A stretch of DNA of 64,000 nucleotides. It comes from Simiduia curdlanivorans (lineage in GTDB: Bacteria > Pseudomonadota > Gammaproteobacteria > Pseudomonadales > Cellvibrionaceae). Shown one piece after another: positions 25,640 through 35,308 of the stretch. The stretch's first letter is position 1. The number at the start of each line of letters is the position of its first letter. The translations under genes were made by a program, and so were the position numbers. The notes beneath the pieces were generated by a model. That model saw only the letters and a list, made by a program, of their open reading frames with translations. It ran no database searches and was not told where the DNA came from. Location: assembly GCF_030409605.1 (NCBI RefSeq), contig NZ_JAUFQG010000004.1:1738501-1802500 (forward strand), read 5' to 3'.

Positions 25640-27082
25640 ATGACAGACATTTGGAATACCTATAACTGCCAAGACTTCTTTGACGAAGTGATGAGTAGCC
25701 CAGGCAAAGCGCGTCAGCCTGCCAGAAAGTTAGTTTCCTACTTTAAATCTCTATCTGAGGATGCAGTTGAATCCCGCCGTCTGGCCGCTGAAGCCACAAT
25801 CAAAGAGATGGGAATTAGTTTTACTGTGTATACCGAGGGCGAAAATATCGATCGCGCTTGGCCCTTCGATATTGTACCGCGCACTATTAGCCGAAAACAG
25901 TGGGATAAAACGTCGCTCGGATTAAAGCAGCGCCTAAAAGCACTGAATATGTTTATCGATGATCTTTATCATGACCAAAAGATCATTAAAGACGGCGTTG
26001 TACCTGCTTATGTGTTGGAGCAATCAGAGAATTTTCGCAAGGAGTGCATCGGTATATCGCCGCCGCTGGGCGTGTGGGCGCATATTTGTGGAACCGATCT
26101 CGTGCGCGATCACGACGGCGAATTCTACGTCCTAGAGGATAACCTTCGAGTGCCCTCGGGCGTGTCTTACATGCTCGAAAACCGGTCTGTTTCCAAGCGG
26201 GTTCTGCCCGAGCTGTTCGAGGAAACTAACATTGCCGCGGTCGATAACTACTGCGCCAATCTTATCGATACCCTGCGGGCCCTGTCACCCCGAAATATCG
26301 CCAAGCCTGTGGTGGTGGTGTTAACCCCAGGTATCTACAACTCTGCCTATTTCGAACACGCCTTCTTAGCCCAGCAAATGGGCTGCGAGTTGGTGGAGGG
26401 TTCTGACCTGATCGTTCAGGATGACGATTGCGTCTACATGAAAACCATTTCGGGTCTTAAGCGTGTAGATGTTATTTACCGCCGAATCGATGATTTATTT
26501 ATCGACCCAGAGGTGTTTAATAAAAAGTCGACCCTAGGTGTAGCGGGATTAATGCGCTCTTGGACAGGCGGCAAGGTGGCTATTGCCAATGCGCCCGGTG
26601 CCGGTGTTGCGGATGACAAGGTGATCTATGCCTTTGTGCCCGATATTATTCGTTACTATCTAAAAGAAGAACCGCTTATCAAGAATGTGAAAACTTACCT
26701 GTGCTATGACGATGAGCAGCGCGAGTACGTTATTAACAACATTGAAAAGTTGGTGGTGAAGCCAGCCAATGAATCGGGCGGCTATGGCATGCTAGTGGGG
26801 CCGCATTCCACTAAAAAAGAACGCGATAAATTTGTTCAGTTAATTAAAGATAATCCCCGCAACTACATCGCTCAGCCTACGTTGGCGCTGTCGACATCGC
26901 CAACGTTCGTTGGTAAAAACAAATTAGAACCTCGGCACTTGGATTTACGCCCGTTTATTCTTCAAGGTAAAGATAGTTTTGTCACCATGGGCGGCTTAAC
27001 GCGGGTGGCAATGAAGAAAGGCTCTCTGGTGGTGAACTCATCGCAGGGTGGTGGCAGTAAAGATACTTGGATTGTGGATTAG
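25640..27082 (+). CDS. Circularly permuted ATP-grasp type 2 ligase (set 1)
   Basis: 480 residues of the CP_ATPgrasp (DUF404/DUF407) family. Landmarks are DIVPRTISRKQWDKTSLGLKQRLKALNMFIDDLYHDQKIIKDGVVP, GTDLVRDHDGEFYVLEDNLRVPSGVSYMLENR, RVDVIYRRIDDLFIDP and, near the end, VVKPANESGGYGMLVGPH and SKDTWIVD. In this family the ATP-grasp domain is circularly permuted; members are predicted to form amide bonds between amino acids or onto proteins. It is 9 bp upstream of the alpha-E gene, so the two are one operon. The product is not known. Confidence 0.93.
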   Translation: MTDIWNTYNCQDFFDEVMSSPGKARQPARKLVSYFKSLSEDAVESRRLAAEATIKEMGISFTVYTEGENIDRAWPFDIVPRTISRKQWDKTSLGLKQRLKALNMFIDDLYHDQKIIKDGVVPAYVLEQSENFRKECIGISPPLGVWAHICGTDLVRDHDGEFYVLEDNLRVPSGVSYMLENRSVSKRVLPELFEETNIAAVDNYCANLIDTLRALSPRNIAKPVVVVLTPGIYNSAYFEHAFLAQQMGCELVEGSDLIVQDDDCVYMKTISGLKRVDVIYRRIDDLFIDPEVFNKKSTLGVAGLMRSWTGGKVAIANAPGAGVADDKVIYAFVPDIIRYYLKEEPLIKNVKTYLCYDDEQREYVINNIEKLVVKPANESGGYGMLVGPHSTKKERDKFVQLIKDNPRNYIAQPTLALSTSPTFVGKNKLEPRHLDLRPFILQGKDSFVTMGGLTRVAMKKGSLVVNSSQGGGSKDTWIVD

Positions 27083-27091
27083 GAGTCGAGC

Positions 27092-28024
27092 ATGCTATCA
27101 CGAGTTGCAGAGCGAGTTTATTGGGCAGCGCGTTACTTAGAGCGGATTGAGAACACCGTGCGCTTGGTAAGTGTTTACGATCAGTTGATGTTTGATCTTC
27201 CGCGCAGCGTAGGCATCGGTTGGTACAACTTGGTGACTATCAATAGCGCCGAAGAGGCCTTTGGCAAATTGTACGATGTCCAGAGTGAGCGGAATGTGGT
27301 TAAGTTTTTATTGGGTGATGAGGCCAATCAATCCTCTGTGTGCTCCAGCCTTAGGTATGCACGGGAAAATTTGCGCACAACGCGAGACGTTATTCCCGCT
27401 GAAAGCTGGGAGTTGATCAATGAGCTGCACATGTTTGTGGTCGATAATCTTCAGCGCGGCATCGCCCGCAGTGAGCGCTTTAATTTTCTCGACGGTGTGG
27501 TTAAACACTGCCAGCAGATTCGCGGCCTCATCGTCGGCTGTATGCCGCGCGATCACGTTTGGTGCTTTTTAGAATTGGGTCGCAACATCGAGCGCGCCGA
27601 TATGACAACCCGCATATTAGATGCCGGTGTTAGGGCGCAGATACAAGTATCTGAAGATGTCAGTGCGATTAATAGCCAACAGATTATTTGGGGCCATGTA
27701 TTGCGCTCGCTCGATGCAACCCAGAGTTATCGTCGCACCGTGCGCGCCTCTATTAGTAGCACGGAAGTAGCGCGTTACATACTGGAAGACAAGGCATTTC
27801 CGCGCACCATTAGCCATTGTTTGATTCGATTGGAGGACAGTCTAACTAAACTGCCTAAACACGAGGCGGTGTTGAGTTTGGTGGAAAAAATGCAAGATAA
27901 AATCCTTAATAGCCTAGATTATAGCGATTTGGGCGAGCCCATGAAGGATTTCCTTAATGATATGCAGTTGGATTTAGCGTCGGTGCATACGAGTGTTTCA
28001 TCCAGCTGGTTTACTTATGAATAA
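27092..28024 (+). CDS. Alpha-E domain protein (DUF403), set 1
   Basis: 310 residues, almost entirely alpha-helical, starting MLSRVAERVYWAARYLERIENTVRLV, which is the alpha-E signature. Later family marks are HVWCFLELGRNIERADMTTRILD and RTISHCLIRLEDSLTKLP. Alpha-E proteins have conserved Arg and Glu residues and always travel with CP-ATP-grasp ligases and transglutaminase-like proteins; their biochemical role is unproven. Here it lies between these two partners with gaps of 9 and 12 bp. The start ATG follows AGGAGTCGAGC. Confidence 0.93.
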   Translation: MLSRVAERVYWAARYLERIENTVRLVSVYDQLMFDLPRSVGIGWYNLVTINSAEEAFGKLYDVQSERNVVKFLLGDEANQSSVCSSLRYARENLRTTRDVIPAESWELINELHMFVVDNLQRGIARSERFNFLDGVVKHCQQIRGLIVGCMPRDHVWCFLELGRNIERADMTTRILDAGVRAQIQVSEDVSAINSQQIIWGHVLRSLDATQSYRRTVRASISSTEVARYILEDKAFPRTISHCLIRLEDSLTKLPKHEAVLSLVEKMQDKILNSLDYSDLGEPMKDFLNDMQLDLASVHTSVSSSWFTYE

Positions 28025-28036
28025 GGGCTCTAGGTT

Positions 28037-31000
28037 ATGACAATTCGTGTTGCTATTAATCACCGCACAACCTACAAGTTTGATCGCTTGGTAAGCTTGT
28101 CACCGCATACGGTGCGTTTGCGCCCTGCGCCCCATAGCCGTACACCAATCCACAGCTACAGTTTAAACATCAAACCGGCCGAACATTTTATCAATTGGCA
28201 GCAAGATGCGTTTGGCAATTATCTGGCTCGGTTGGTTTTTCCAGAGAAGTGCAAAGAATTCGAGGTGGATGTCGAAGTCATCGCCGATATGACGGTTATT
28301 AACCCGTTTGACTTTTTCGTGGAGGAGTATGCCGAGTATTTTCCGTTTAAATACCCAGATCAGCTTAAAAAGGAATTGCTACCCTATTTAGAGGCCGATC
28401 CACTGGCTGGTGATAGCTGCGGTGCTTTATTCGAGCGGCGACTAAAAGCGGTAGATATCAAGAAACAGCGTATTAACGATTTCTTGGTGGCCATCAACCA
28501 AAAGCTGCAACAGGATATTGAATACCTGGTGCGGCTTGAACCCGGCGTGCAAAGCCCGGAAGAAACATTGGCAAGTGCTAAGGGGTCTTGTCGGGACTCG
28601 GCGTGGTTGTTGGTTCAACTTTTGCGACATTTAGGTTTGGCGGCGCGATTTGCCTCGGGCTATTTAGTGCAGTTAAAGGCCGACGAAAAATCCTTAGACG
28701 GCCCCTCGGGAACGGAGCAAGACTTTACCGATTTACACGCTTGGTGCGAGGTGTTTTTGCCCGGTGCAGGTTGGGTTGGTTTAGATCCTACCTCGGGCCT
28801 ATTTGCCAGCGAAGGGCATATTCCCTTGGCCTGCACACCGCACCCGGTTTCAGCCGCACCCATTGCCGGCTTTACCGATAAGTGTGAAGTGGAGTTTGAT
28901 TTTAGTAATACTGTCGAACGTATTTTAGAAGATCCTCGGGTCACTAAACCCTACAGTGAAGAGCAGTGGCAACAGGTGTTGGCGCTGGGTAACGCTGTTG
29001 ATAAAGAGTTCGATGCTAACGATGTACGGCTCACCATGGGCGGAGAACCCACGTTTGTGTCCATCGACGATATGGAATCCGACCAGTGGAATACCGACGC
29101 GCTGGGTGAGCATAAATTAACCCTGGCGAAAACCTTACTGTTGCGTATTCGCGATGCCTTTGCGCCGCAGGGATTGTTGCACTACGGCCAAGGGAAATGG
29201 TACCCAGGCGAAGAAGTGCCGCGTTGGGCGCTGGGCGTTTTTTGGCGTAAAGATGGTGAGCCCTTGTGGCAAAACCCGGCGAGCTTAGCGCGAATCGATC
29301 AAAACTATAGCCACGATTTAAAATCTGTTTGTCGCTTCGGCCGCTATTTGACACAGTTGTTAGGCATTTCAAAAGAGCACTGCCAGCCTGCCTATGAAGA
29401 TGGCCTGCACTATTTATTAAAACAACAATCCCTGCCTAAAAATTTAGACTTGCTCGCCCAGGGTGTTAAAAATGATCAGGACCGCAGACGCTTGGCAAGA
29501 TTGATCGAGCGCGGCTTGGACACGCCCACAGGCTTAGTCATACCCATTGCAAAAGGTTATGGTGCTAAGGCTTGGAACAGTAGTGTGTGGCCGATGAAAC
29601 GGGAAAAGATCGTGCTTATCCCCGGCGACTCGCCCATGGGCTTGCGCCTGCCGTTAAATGATTTGCCCTGGTTAGCCGAAGACGAAGCTGAGCAACCGAT
29701 TCAGCGAGACCCGTTCGCAGCGCGCGAACCTCTAGTGAGTTATACCGATATTCGCTTTGCCGCCGCGCCGCCGACGAACGAGGAGTTGAATGCTGCAGAG
29801 CAATTACTGGCGTCGGATCAGCGCGTTAATCGGGCCGGCAGCAAAGACCCGAACTGGGTAGATGTGGTTCGCACCGCCATGTGCATTGAAGAGCGCGGTG
29901 GCCGACTGCATATATTCATGCCGCCGTTACAGTATTTAGAAGATTATGTGGTGCTGGTTGCCGCGATTGAAAAAACCGCCACGGATCTAAACTTGCCGGT
30001 TATCTTAGAAGGCTATGAACCACCGCGTGACCCGCGGCTGCAAAAATTGTTGGTGACGCCCGACCCGGGTGTGATCGAAGTGAATGTGCATCCTTCCAAT
30101 AATTGGCAGCAGTTGGTTGATACCACCACCAAACTTTACGAGGAGGCGCGTCAGGCGCGCTTGTCGACGGAGAAGTTTATGCTCGATGGTCGCCACACCG
30201 GCACCGGTGGCGGCAATCATATTACCCTCGGCGGCGCCTCGCCCGAAGATAGCCCGCTGCTGCGGCGACCAGATCTGTTGCGCAGCCTAATTACCTATTG
30301 GCAACATCATCCGAGTTTGTCGTATTTGTTTTCCGGCATGTTTCTCGGTCCTACGAGCCAAGCGCCGCGGGTGGATGAAGGGCGCGATGAAATGCTCTAC
30401 GAGTTAGAGATCGCCTTCTCGCAAATGACCGATGGCGAAGTGCCCCAGCCCTGGTTGGTGGACCGGCTGTTTAGAAATTTGTTAATTGATATCACCGGCA
30501 ATACCCATCGGTCTGAGTTTTGTATCGATAAACTTTATGCGCCGGGCAGTGCCAGTGGTCGCTTGGGGATTTTGGAGTTCCGCGGCTTTGAAATGCCACC
30601 CCACAGCCGCATGGCGCTGGTGCAAGCGCTGCTAATAAGGGCGCTGGTGGCTCGGTTCTGGAAAAGCCCCTATAAAAAGCCCTTGGTGCGCTGGGGCACC
30701 GCCTTACACGATAGATTCATGATGCCGCACCATATTTGGGCGGACATGAAAGATGTGGTGCAGGATTTGCAGGCCCATGGCTACCCCTTCGAGCTAGATT
30801 GGCTGGCGCCCTTCGAAGAATTTCGCTTTCCCCATTACGGCCGAGTAAAGCTCGATGACATTGAGCTGGAGTTGCGCTGGGCCATCGAGCCTTGGCACGT
30901 ACTCGGCGAGGAGAGTAGTAGCTTCGGCACGGCCCGCTATGTGGATTCCTCCGTCGAGCGCTTACAACTGAAGGCCACCGGCTTAACCGATGGGCGCTAC

Positions 31001-31441
31001 GTCTTGGCTTGTAATGGCCGTCGGGTTCCGCTGCGCAACACTGGCCGGCAGGGCGAATATGTGGGTGCGGTTCGCTATCGCGCTTGGCAGCCCCCCTCGG
31101 CCTTGCACCCTTTGATTGGGCTGCATGTGCCGCTGGTATTCGACCTGATCGATACTTGGAATGGCCGCTCTGTGGGCGGCTGTACCTACCACGTATCGCA
31201 CCCGGGCGGGCGAAGCTATGAAACCTTGCCGGTCAATGCATTCGAGGCGGAGTCGCGGCGCAATAACCGCTTTGACAACCTCAGTCACACACAGGGCCCG
31301 TTTATGCCTCGGCCTGAGGTGAACGCGCTGCGGGAGTTTTTCCCGAACGCGCACCCGCCTCGCCCAATGGACCCTCCACCGGAAGAGCCCACCCATGAAT
31401 ACCCCTATACCTTGGACTTGCGCCGGCCTAGGGGCTGTTAG
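28037..31441 (+). CDS. Large transglutaminase-like / DUF2126 protein (set 1)
   Basis: 1134 residues. The N-terminal 300 are a Bact_transglu_N domain (RVAINHRTTYKFDRLVSLSPHTVRLRPAP) and a transglutaminase core: Cys in SAKGSCRDSAWLLVQLLRHLGLAARF, His in DLHAWCEVFLPG and Asp in GWVGLDPTSGLFA. The remaining 830 are the DUF2126 region, with LTMGGEPTFVSIDDMESDQWNTDALGEHK, GRHTGTGGGNHITLGGASPEDSP, RSEFCIDKLYAPGSASGRLGILEFRGFEMPPHSRM. DUF2126 has a fold thought to be related to glutamine-synthetase/ATP-dependent ligases, so the protein may combine ligation with peptide cleavage. Length is normal for the family. Confidence 0.93.
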   Translation: MTIRVAINHRTTYKFDRLVSLSPHTVRLRPAPHSRTPIHSYSLNIKPAEHFINWQQDAFGNYLARLVFPEKCKEFEVDVEVIADMTVINPFDFFVEEYAEYFPFKYPDQLKKELLPYLEADPLAGDSCGALFERRLKAVDIKKQRINDFLVAINQKLQQDIEYLVRLEPGVQSPEETLASAKGSCRDSAWLLVQLLRHLGLAARFASGYLVQLKADEKSLDGPSGTEQDFTDLHAWCEVFLPGAGWVGLDPTSGLFASEGHIPLACTPHPVSAAPIAGFTDKCEVEFDFSNTVERILEDPRVTKPYSEEQWQQVLALGNAVDKEFDANDVRLTMGGEPTFVSIDDMESDQWNTDALGEHKLTLAKTLLLRIRDAFAPQGLLHYGQGKWYPGEEVPRWALGVFWRKDGEPLWQNPASLARIDQNYSHDLKSVCRFGRYLTQLLGISKEHCQPAYEDGLHYLLKQQSLPKNLDLLAQGVKNDQDRRRLARLIERGLDTPTGLVIPIAKGYGAKAWNSSVWPMKREKIVLIPGDSPMGLRLPLNDLPWLAEDEAEQPIQRDPFAAREPLVSYTDIRFAAAPPTNEELNAAEQLLASDQRVNRAGSKDPNWVDVVRTAMCIEERGGRLHIFMPPLQYLEDYVVLVAAIEKTATDLNLPVILEGYEPPRDPRLQKLLVTPDPGVIEVNVHPSNNWQQLVDTTTKLYEEARQARLSTEKFMLDGRHTGTGGGNHITLGGASPEDSPLLRRPDLLRSLITYWQHHPSLSYLFSGMFLGPTSQAPRVDEGRDEMLYELEIAFSQMTDGEVPQPWLVDRLFRNLLIDITGNTHRSEFCIDKLYAPGSASGRLGILEFRGFEMPPHSRMALVQALLIRALVARFWKSPYKKPLVRWGTALHDRFMMPHHIWADMKDVVQDLQAHGYPFELDWLAPFEEFRFPHYGRVKLDDIELELRWAIEPWHVLGEESSSFGTARYVDSSVERLQLKATGLTDGRYVLACNGRRVPLRNTGRQGEYVGAVRYRAWQPPSALHPLIGLHVPLVFDLIDTWNGRSVGGCTYHVSHPGGRSYETLPVNAFEAESRRNNRFDNLSHTQGPFMPRPEVNALREFFPNAHPPRPMDPPPEEPTHEYPYTLDLRRPRGC

Positions 31442-31617
31442 GGCTGAGGTCTGCTAAGGGCTGGGCACTGTGATTGAGGCTTTGGGCGGTGCTTGTGAGC
31501 AAGAATAGTTTTAGGGTTGGGGCTGGCTAAGGGGCTATAATTACGGCCTTTACCCGACGGGCGCGCTAGGCGCCCATTCTATCCTTGGTCGAGTTTACGA
31601 GTAGTACAGGTAACAGC

Positions 31618-34223
31618 GTGTCAGAATCGATTTATCCTCAGAATCAACCTTTGCCGCAGCCCCAGCTGCAAATGCAAGCACAGCTACAAGTGCCGCCTCA
31701 GGGTAATAAGACCATGAATTATGGACCGGTATCCGGTGTTGCCGATCAAGTATTCAGCGCCGATGGCAAGTTCAAACCTGAATGGGATTACCTGCTCACC
31801 AGCTTGAGCGACTTGGGCCCGGCGGCACTCGCAGCGCGTCAGGAAAAGGCGCAGCGGATTCTGCGCGACGACGGCGCCACTTATAATATTTATGGCGACG
31901 CCGCCGGCTCCAGTTCACACTGGGAGCTCGATATTATTCCCTCTGTTATTGGCAGTGCAGACTGGGCTCAAATTGAATCGGTTTACTCGAGCGCGCAGAA
32001 TTATTTAATTTGATACTTAAGGATTTTTACGGCCCGCGCAATTTAATCAAGCAATGTGTACTACCGCCAGAGGCGCTGTTTGGCCACGGTGGTTTTCTGC
32101 GCGCCTGTCAGGGCATTCAGTTGCCCGGTGAACAAGAGTTGATTCTGCATTCGGTGGATATGATCCGTCAGAAAGATGGCTCCATGTGTATCTTGTCCGA
32201 TCGCACCCAAGCGCCCAGTGGCTCAGGTTATGCGTTGGAAAACCGCACGGTGATGTCACGTGTATTTCCAAGTTTATTTCGCGATAGCCACGTGCATCGT
32301 TTAGCGGGTTTCTTTCAGCGTTTGCGCCAAAAGCTCGTATCGCTTTCGCCCTCCGATGGTTTGGCCCGCGTTGTTGTTCTGACACCCGGAGCAAAAAGCG
32401 AAACCTATTTTGAAGACAGCTATATCGCCAATTACCTCGGCTTTCCGCTGGTGCAAAATGGCGATCTAGTGGTAAGAAATGGTTTCGTGTGGATGAAGTC
32501 CTTAGAAGGGCTCGGTCGCGTCGATGTGATATTTCGGCGTATCGATGATGTGTATTGTGACCCGGTAGAATTGCGCAGCGATTCCTACGGGGGTATTCCC
32601 GGTTTGTTAGATGTTGTGCGTGCCGGTAGAGTGGCAATCGCTAATCCGCTCGGTTCTGGCGTGCTGGAAAACCCCGTTCTGTTAAAATACCTACCCGCGA
32701 TTAGCAAGGCATTATTGGGGCGAGAGCCAAGATTAGCCTCAGTAAAAACCTACTGGTGTGGCGATGAAGCCGATTTGCGTTTTGTGTGTGCCAATATCAA
32801 AAATCTAATCGTTAAACCCATCTACCGCGCCTCTGGCCAGCAGAGTGTTTGGGGCGGCGATCTGTCCGCTACAGATTTAACGGCGCTGTTAGCGCGCATA
32901 CAAAAAAGACCGCAGCAATTTGTCGCCCAGCTGCGGCTGGATAAATCCCATATTCCAACCCTTTCCAATGGCGCGATTGCTCCGCGACCGGCCATTCTGC
33001 GCACTTTCTCTGTCGCGGCAGACAGTTCCTATATGGTAATGCCCGGCGGCTTGACCCGGGTCGGCTTGGGGGTAGGTGAGCAAATTATTAGCATGCAGGC
33101 GGGCTGCCCGAGTAAAGATACCTGGGTTACCGCGACGGAGCCCGAGCGCGTCGGTAATGAACATATGACAGACCCGCATCAAGCCGAGGCTGATGCGTTG
33201 TTGGTAAGTTTACCGAGCCGGGTGGTAGAAAATTTATTCTGGATGGGGCGTTATGCCGAGCGGGCAGAGGCATCGCTACGCATACTGCGCACAGCCTTTA
33301 TGCTGATCAACGGCGAGCAACCTATCAGCAAGGAATCGAAGCAAGTTTTGCTGCACACGGTGACCGAAGTCACCGGTACGCACCCTGGCTTTATTCGCGC
33401 GACGGAAGAGCTGCTGGACAACCCAGAAGTTGAGTTGCTACGCATTATTAAAGATGGCAACAGAGCCGGAAGTATCAAGGCAACACTGAATTCCATGTTG
33501 TATTGCGCCGACGAATCTAAGGAGTTGTTGTCCTCCGATACCATTCGCGTGATTAACGATGTACGCGACGAGCTCGATAATTTGGAGTCGTCGCTGGCGA
33601 GTGGTTTATCCTCCGCACCGGAAGAGGCTTTAGACCCGTTGGTTATACGCTTGATTGCATTATCTGGTTTGATGCAAGAGAGCATGGTGCGCGGCGTCGG
33701 CTGGCATTTCATGGATATGGGGCGGCGCGTTGAAAGAGCGATGCTTATCATGAAAACGGTGAGCACCCTAATCACACCGGTGGTTGAAAAGCCAGACGAC
33801 GAAACTCTGCTGCACGCGATGTTGCGCTCTATGGAAGTATTGATTACCTACCGACGCCGACATAGATCGCTCGCCGGCGTGGAGCTAGGCTTAGAGTTGG
33901 TTATGTTGGATGTCACGAATCCGCGTTCACTTATTTTTCAGTTTGAGCAATTGCAAAGTCATTTCCAGGCGTTGCGTCGCGGCGACTCCAATTTGCGAGA
34001 ATTGGAAGAGCAAGACCGTGTTTTGTTAGAGGCAATAACCAGCCTTAAATTATCTAGGATTGCAAAGTTAGCGGACGTGGAGGAGGGCAGACGAGCTCAT
34101 TTGGCCTTGCTATTGACGCAGCTCAATAAATTACTGAGTGAATTTAGTAACATCGTGAGCGATAAATACTTCGAGCATCGCATCGATCCTCAGCAGCTAG
34201 TGACCACCTTTTGGGGCGAGTAA
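31618..34223 (+). pseudogene. CP-ATP-grasp / alpha-E fusion gene (set 2), frameshifted
   Basis: Two overlapping frames encode one protein. The first runs from GTG 31618 (after ACAGGTAACAGC) and reads WELDIIPSVIGSADWAQIES, then VYSSAQNYLI and stop at 32013. In the next frame the expected continuation GLLERAELFNLILKDFYGPRNLIKQ begins at 31980 and stays open to 34223. The family reads QIESGL, so one G appears to be lost from a GGG run at 31979-31981. The rest is complete: CP-ATP-grasp (QAPSGSGYALENRTVMSRVFPSLFRDS, RVDVIFRRIDDVYCDP) then alpha-E (RVVENLFWMGRYAERAEASLRILR). A downstream TTG (32010) could start a shortened protein. Sequencing error is an alternative. Confidence 0.85.
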
Positions 34224-34323
34224 TTTCAATGTGCGATAGACCGTTGGTTTTAGGACTGAAACCTTTGACTCGAAAAGTCAGCGGCGTTTTATGGCTCAAG
34301 GCAAGATCTGGAGGAGCGCGCTA

Positions 34324-35205
34324 GTGCGTTATCGAATTCGCCACATCACCACCTATAAGTATGCGGCCCGCGTGACTCATTGTTACAATTTGGCCAACCT
34401 AGTGCCGCGCGATACCGAGCGTCAAAAGTCGGTAAAAAGTAAAGTTACGGTTACGCCACAACCTATCATCGCTAATCGCAGAACCGACTACTTCGGCAAC
34501 AAAAGTTATCACTTTGAAATTCAGTCGGCCCATAAAGAGTTATCCATCATTGCTGAGAGCGAAGTGGAAACTAAAGATGCCCGCCTGGATCTCAATTTGG
34601 ATTTGGGTATGAGCTATGGCGATGCCCTGCAGTTTTTTAAAACTGAAAAGTCGATGGATGTATTAAGCGCTCGTGAGTTTTCCATGGACTCGCCGATGAT
34701 TCGTGCTAGCGAAGCGCTTGCTAATTATGCTCGGCCTTCTTTCTCCTTGAATCGCTCACTCTATTCTTGTGTTGCCGATTTAACGAGTCGGATTTACAAA
34801 GAATTTAAGTACACACCCGGCTTTACCACCATAGCAACACCCTTGTCTGAGGTGTTACAACATAAGCGCGGCGTCTGCCAAGACTTTGCCCATCTGCAAG
34901 TAGGCTGTTTAAGGGCTATGGGTATTCCCGCGCGATATGTTTCGGGCTACATGGAAACGCTGCCGCCCCCGGGGCAAGAAAAATTAGTCGGTGCCGACGC
35001 AACTCACGCTTGGGTCTCCTATCTTTCGCCCGGTGAGGGTTGGATTGAGTTTGACCCAACCAATAATGTGCGCCCAGGTAATCAGCATATCGTGGCGGCC
35101 TATGGTCGCGACTATTATGATGTTACGCCGCTGAAAGGGGTGATTATTGGCGGCGGTAAAAATCCTATTTTGGAAGTGTCGGTAGACGTACATCGATTGC
35201 CCTGA
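34324..35205 (+). CDS. Transglutaminase-like cysteine protease family protein (set 2)
   Basis: 293 residues from GTG 34324, with GGAGGAGC upstream. The N-terminal domain (RYRIRHITTYKYAARVTHCYNLANLVPRDT) is the Bact_transglu_N type. The core has Cys in HKRGVCQDFAHLQVGCLRAMGIPARYVSGYMET, His in DATHAWVSYLSP and Asp in GWIEFDPTNNVRPG. It follows the ATP-grasp/alpha-E fusion by 100 bp, as in other genomes where the three functions form one operon. Substrate and product are unknown; cleavage or transfer of the ligase-made peptide is the favoured idea. Confidence 0.93.
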   Translation: MRYRIRHITTYKYAARVTHCYNLANLVPRDTERQKSVKSKVTVTPQPIIANRRTDYFGNKSYHFEIQSAHKELSIIAESEVETKDARLDLNLDLGMSYGDALQFFKTEKSMDVLSAREFSMDSPMIRASEALANYARPSFSLNRSLYSCVADLTSRIYKEFKYTPGFTTIATPLSEVLQHKRGVCQDFAHLQVGCLRAMGIPARYVSGYMETLPPPGQEKLVGADATHAWVSYLSPGEGWIEFDPTNNVRPGNQHIVAAYGRDYYDVTPLKGVIIGGGKNPILEVSVDVHRLP

Positions 35206-35308
35206 CGGTGTCTAGGTAACATTTTTTTGCGGCTGCAGAACCGGCTTAGGACTGGCCTGAATTGCTCTGGCTTAGGTTTTTTTTATTCTAATTACTCAAT
35301 GAAATTCT

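Noticed and set aside
31970..32013. Programmed ribosomal frameshift in the ATP-grasp gene
   Set aside because: No slippery heptamer or downstream structure was seen; a lost G in a GGG run is simpler.
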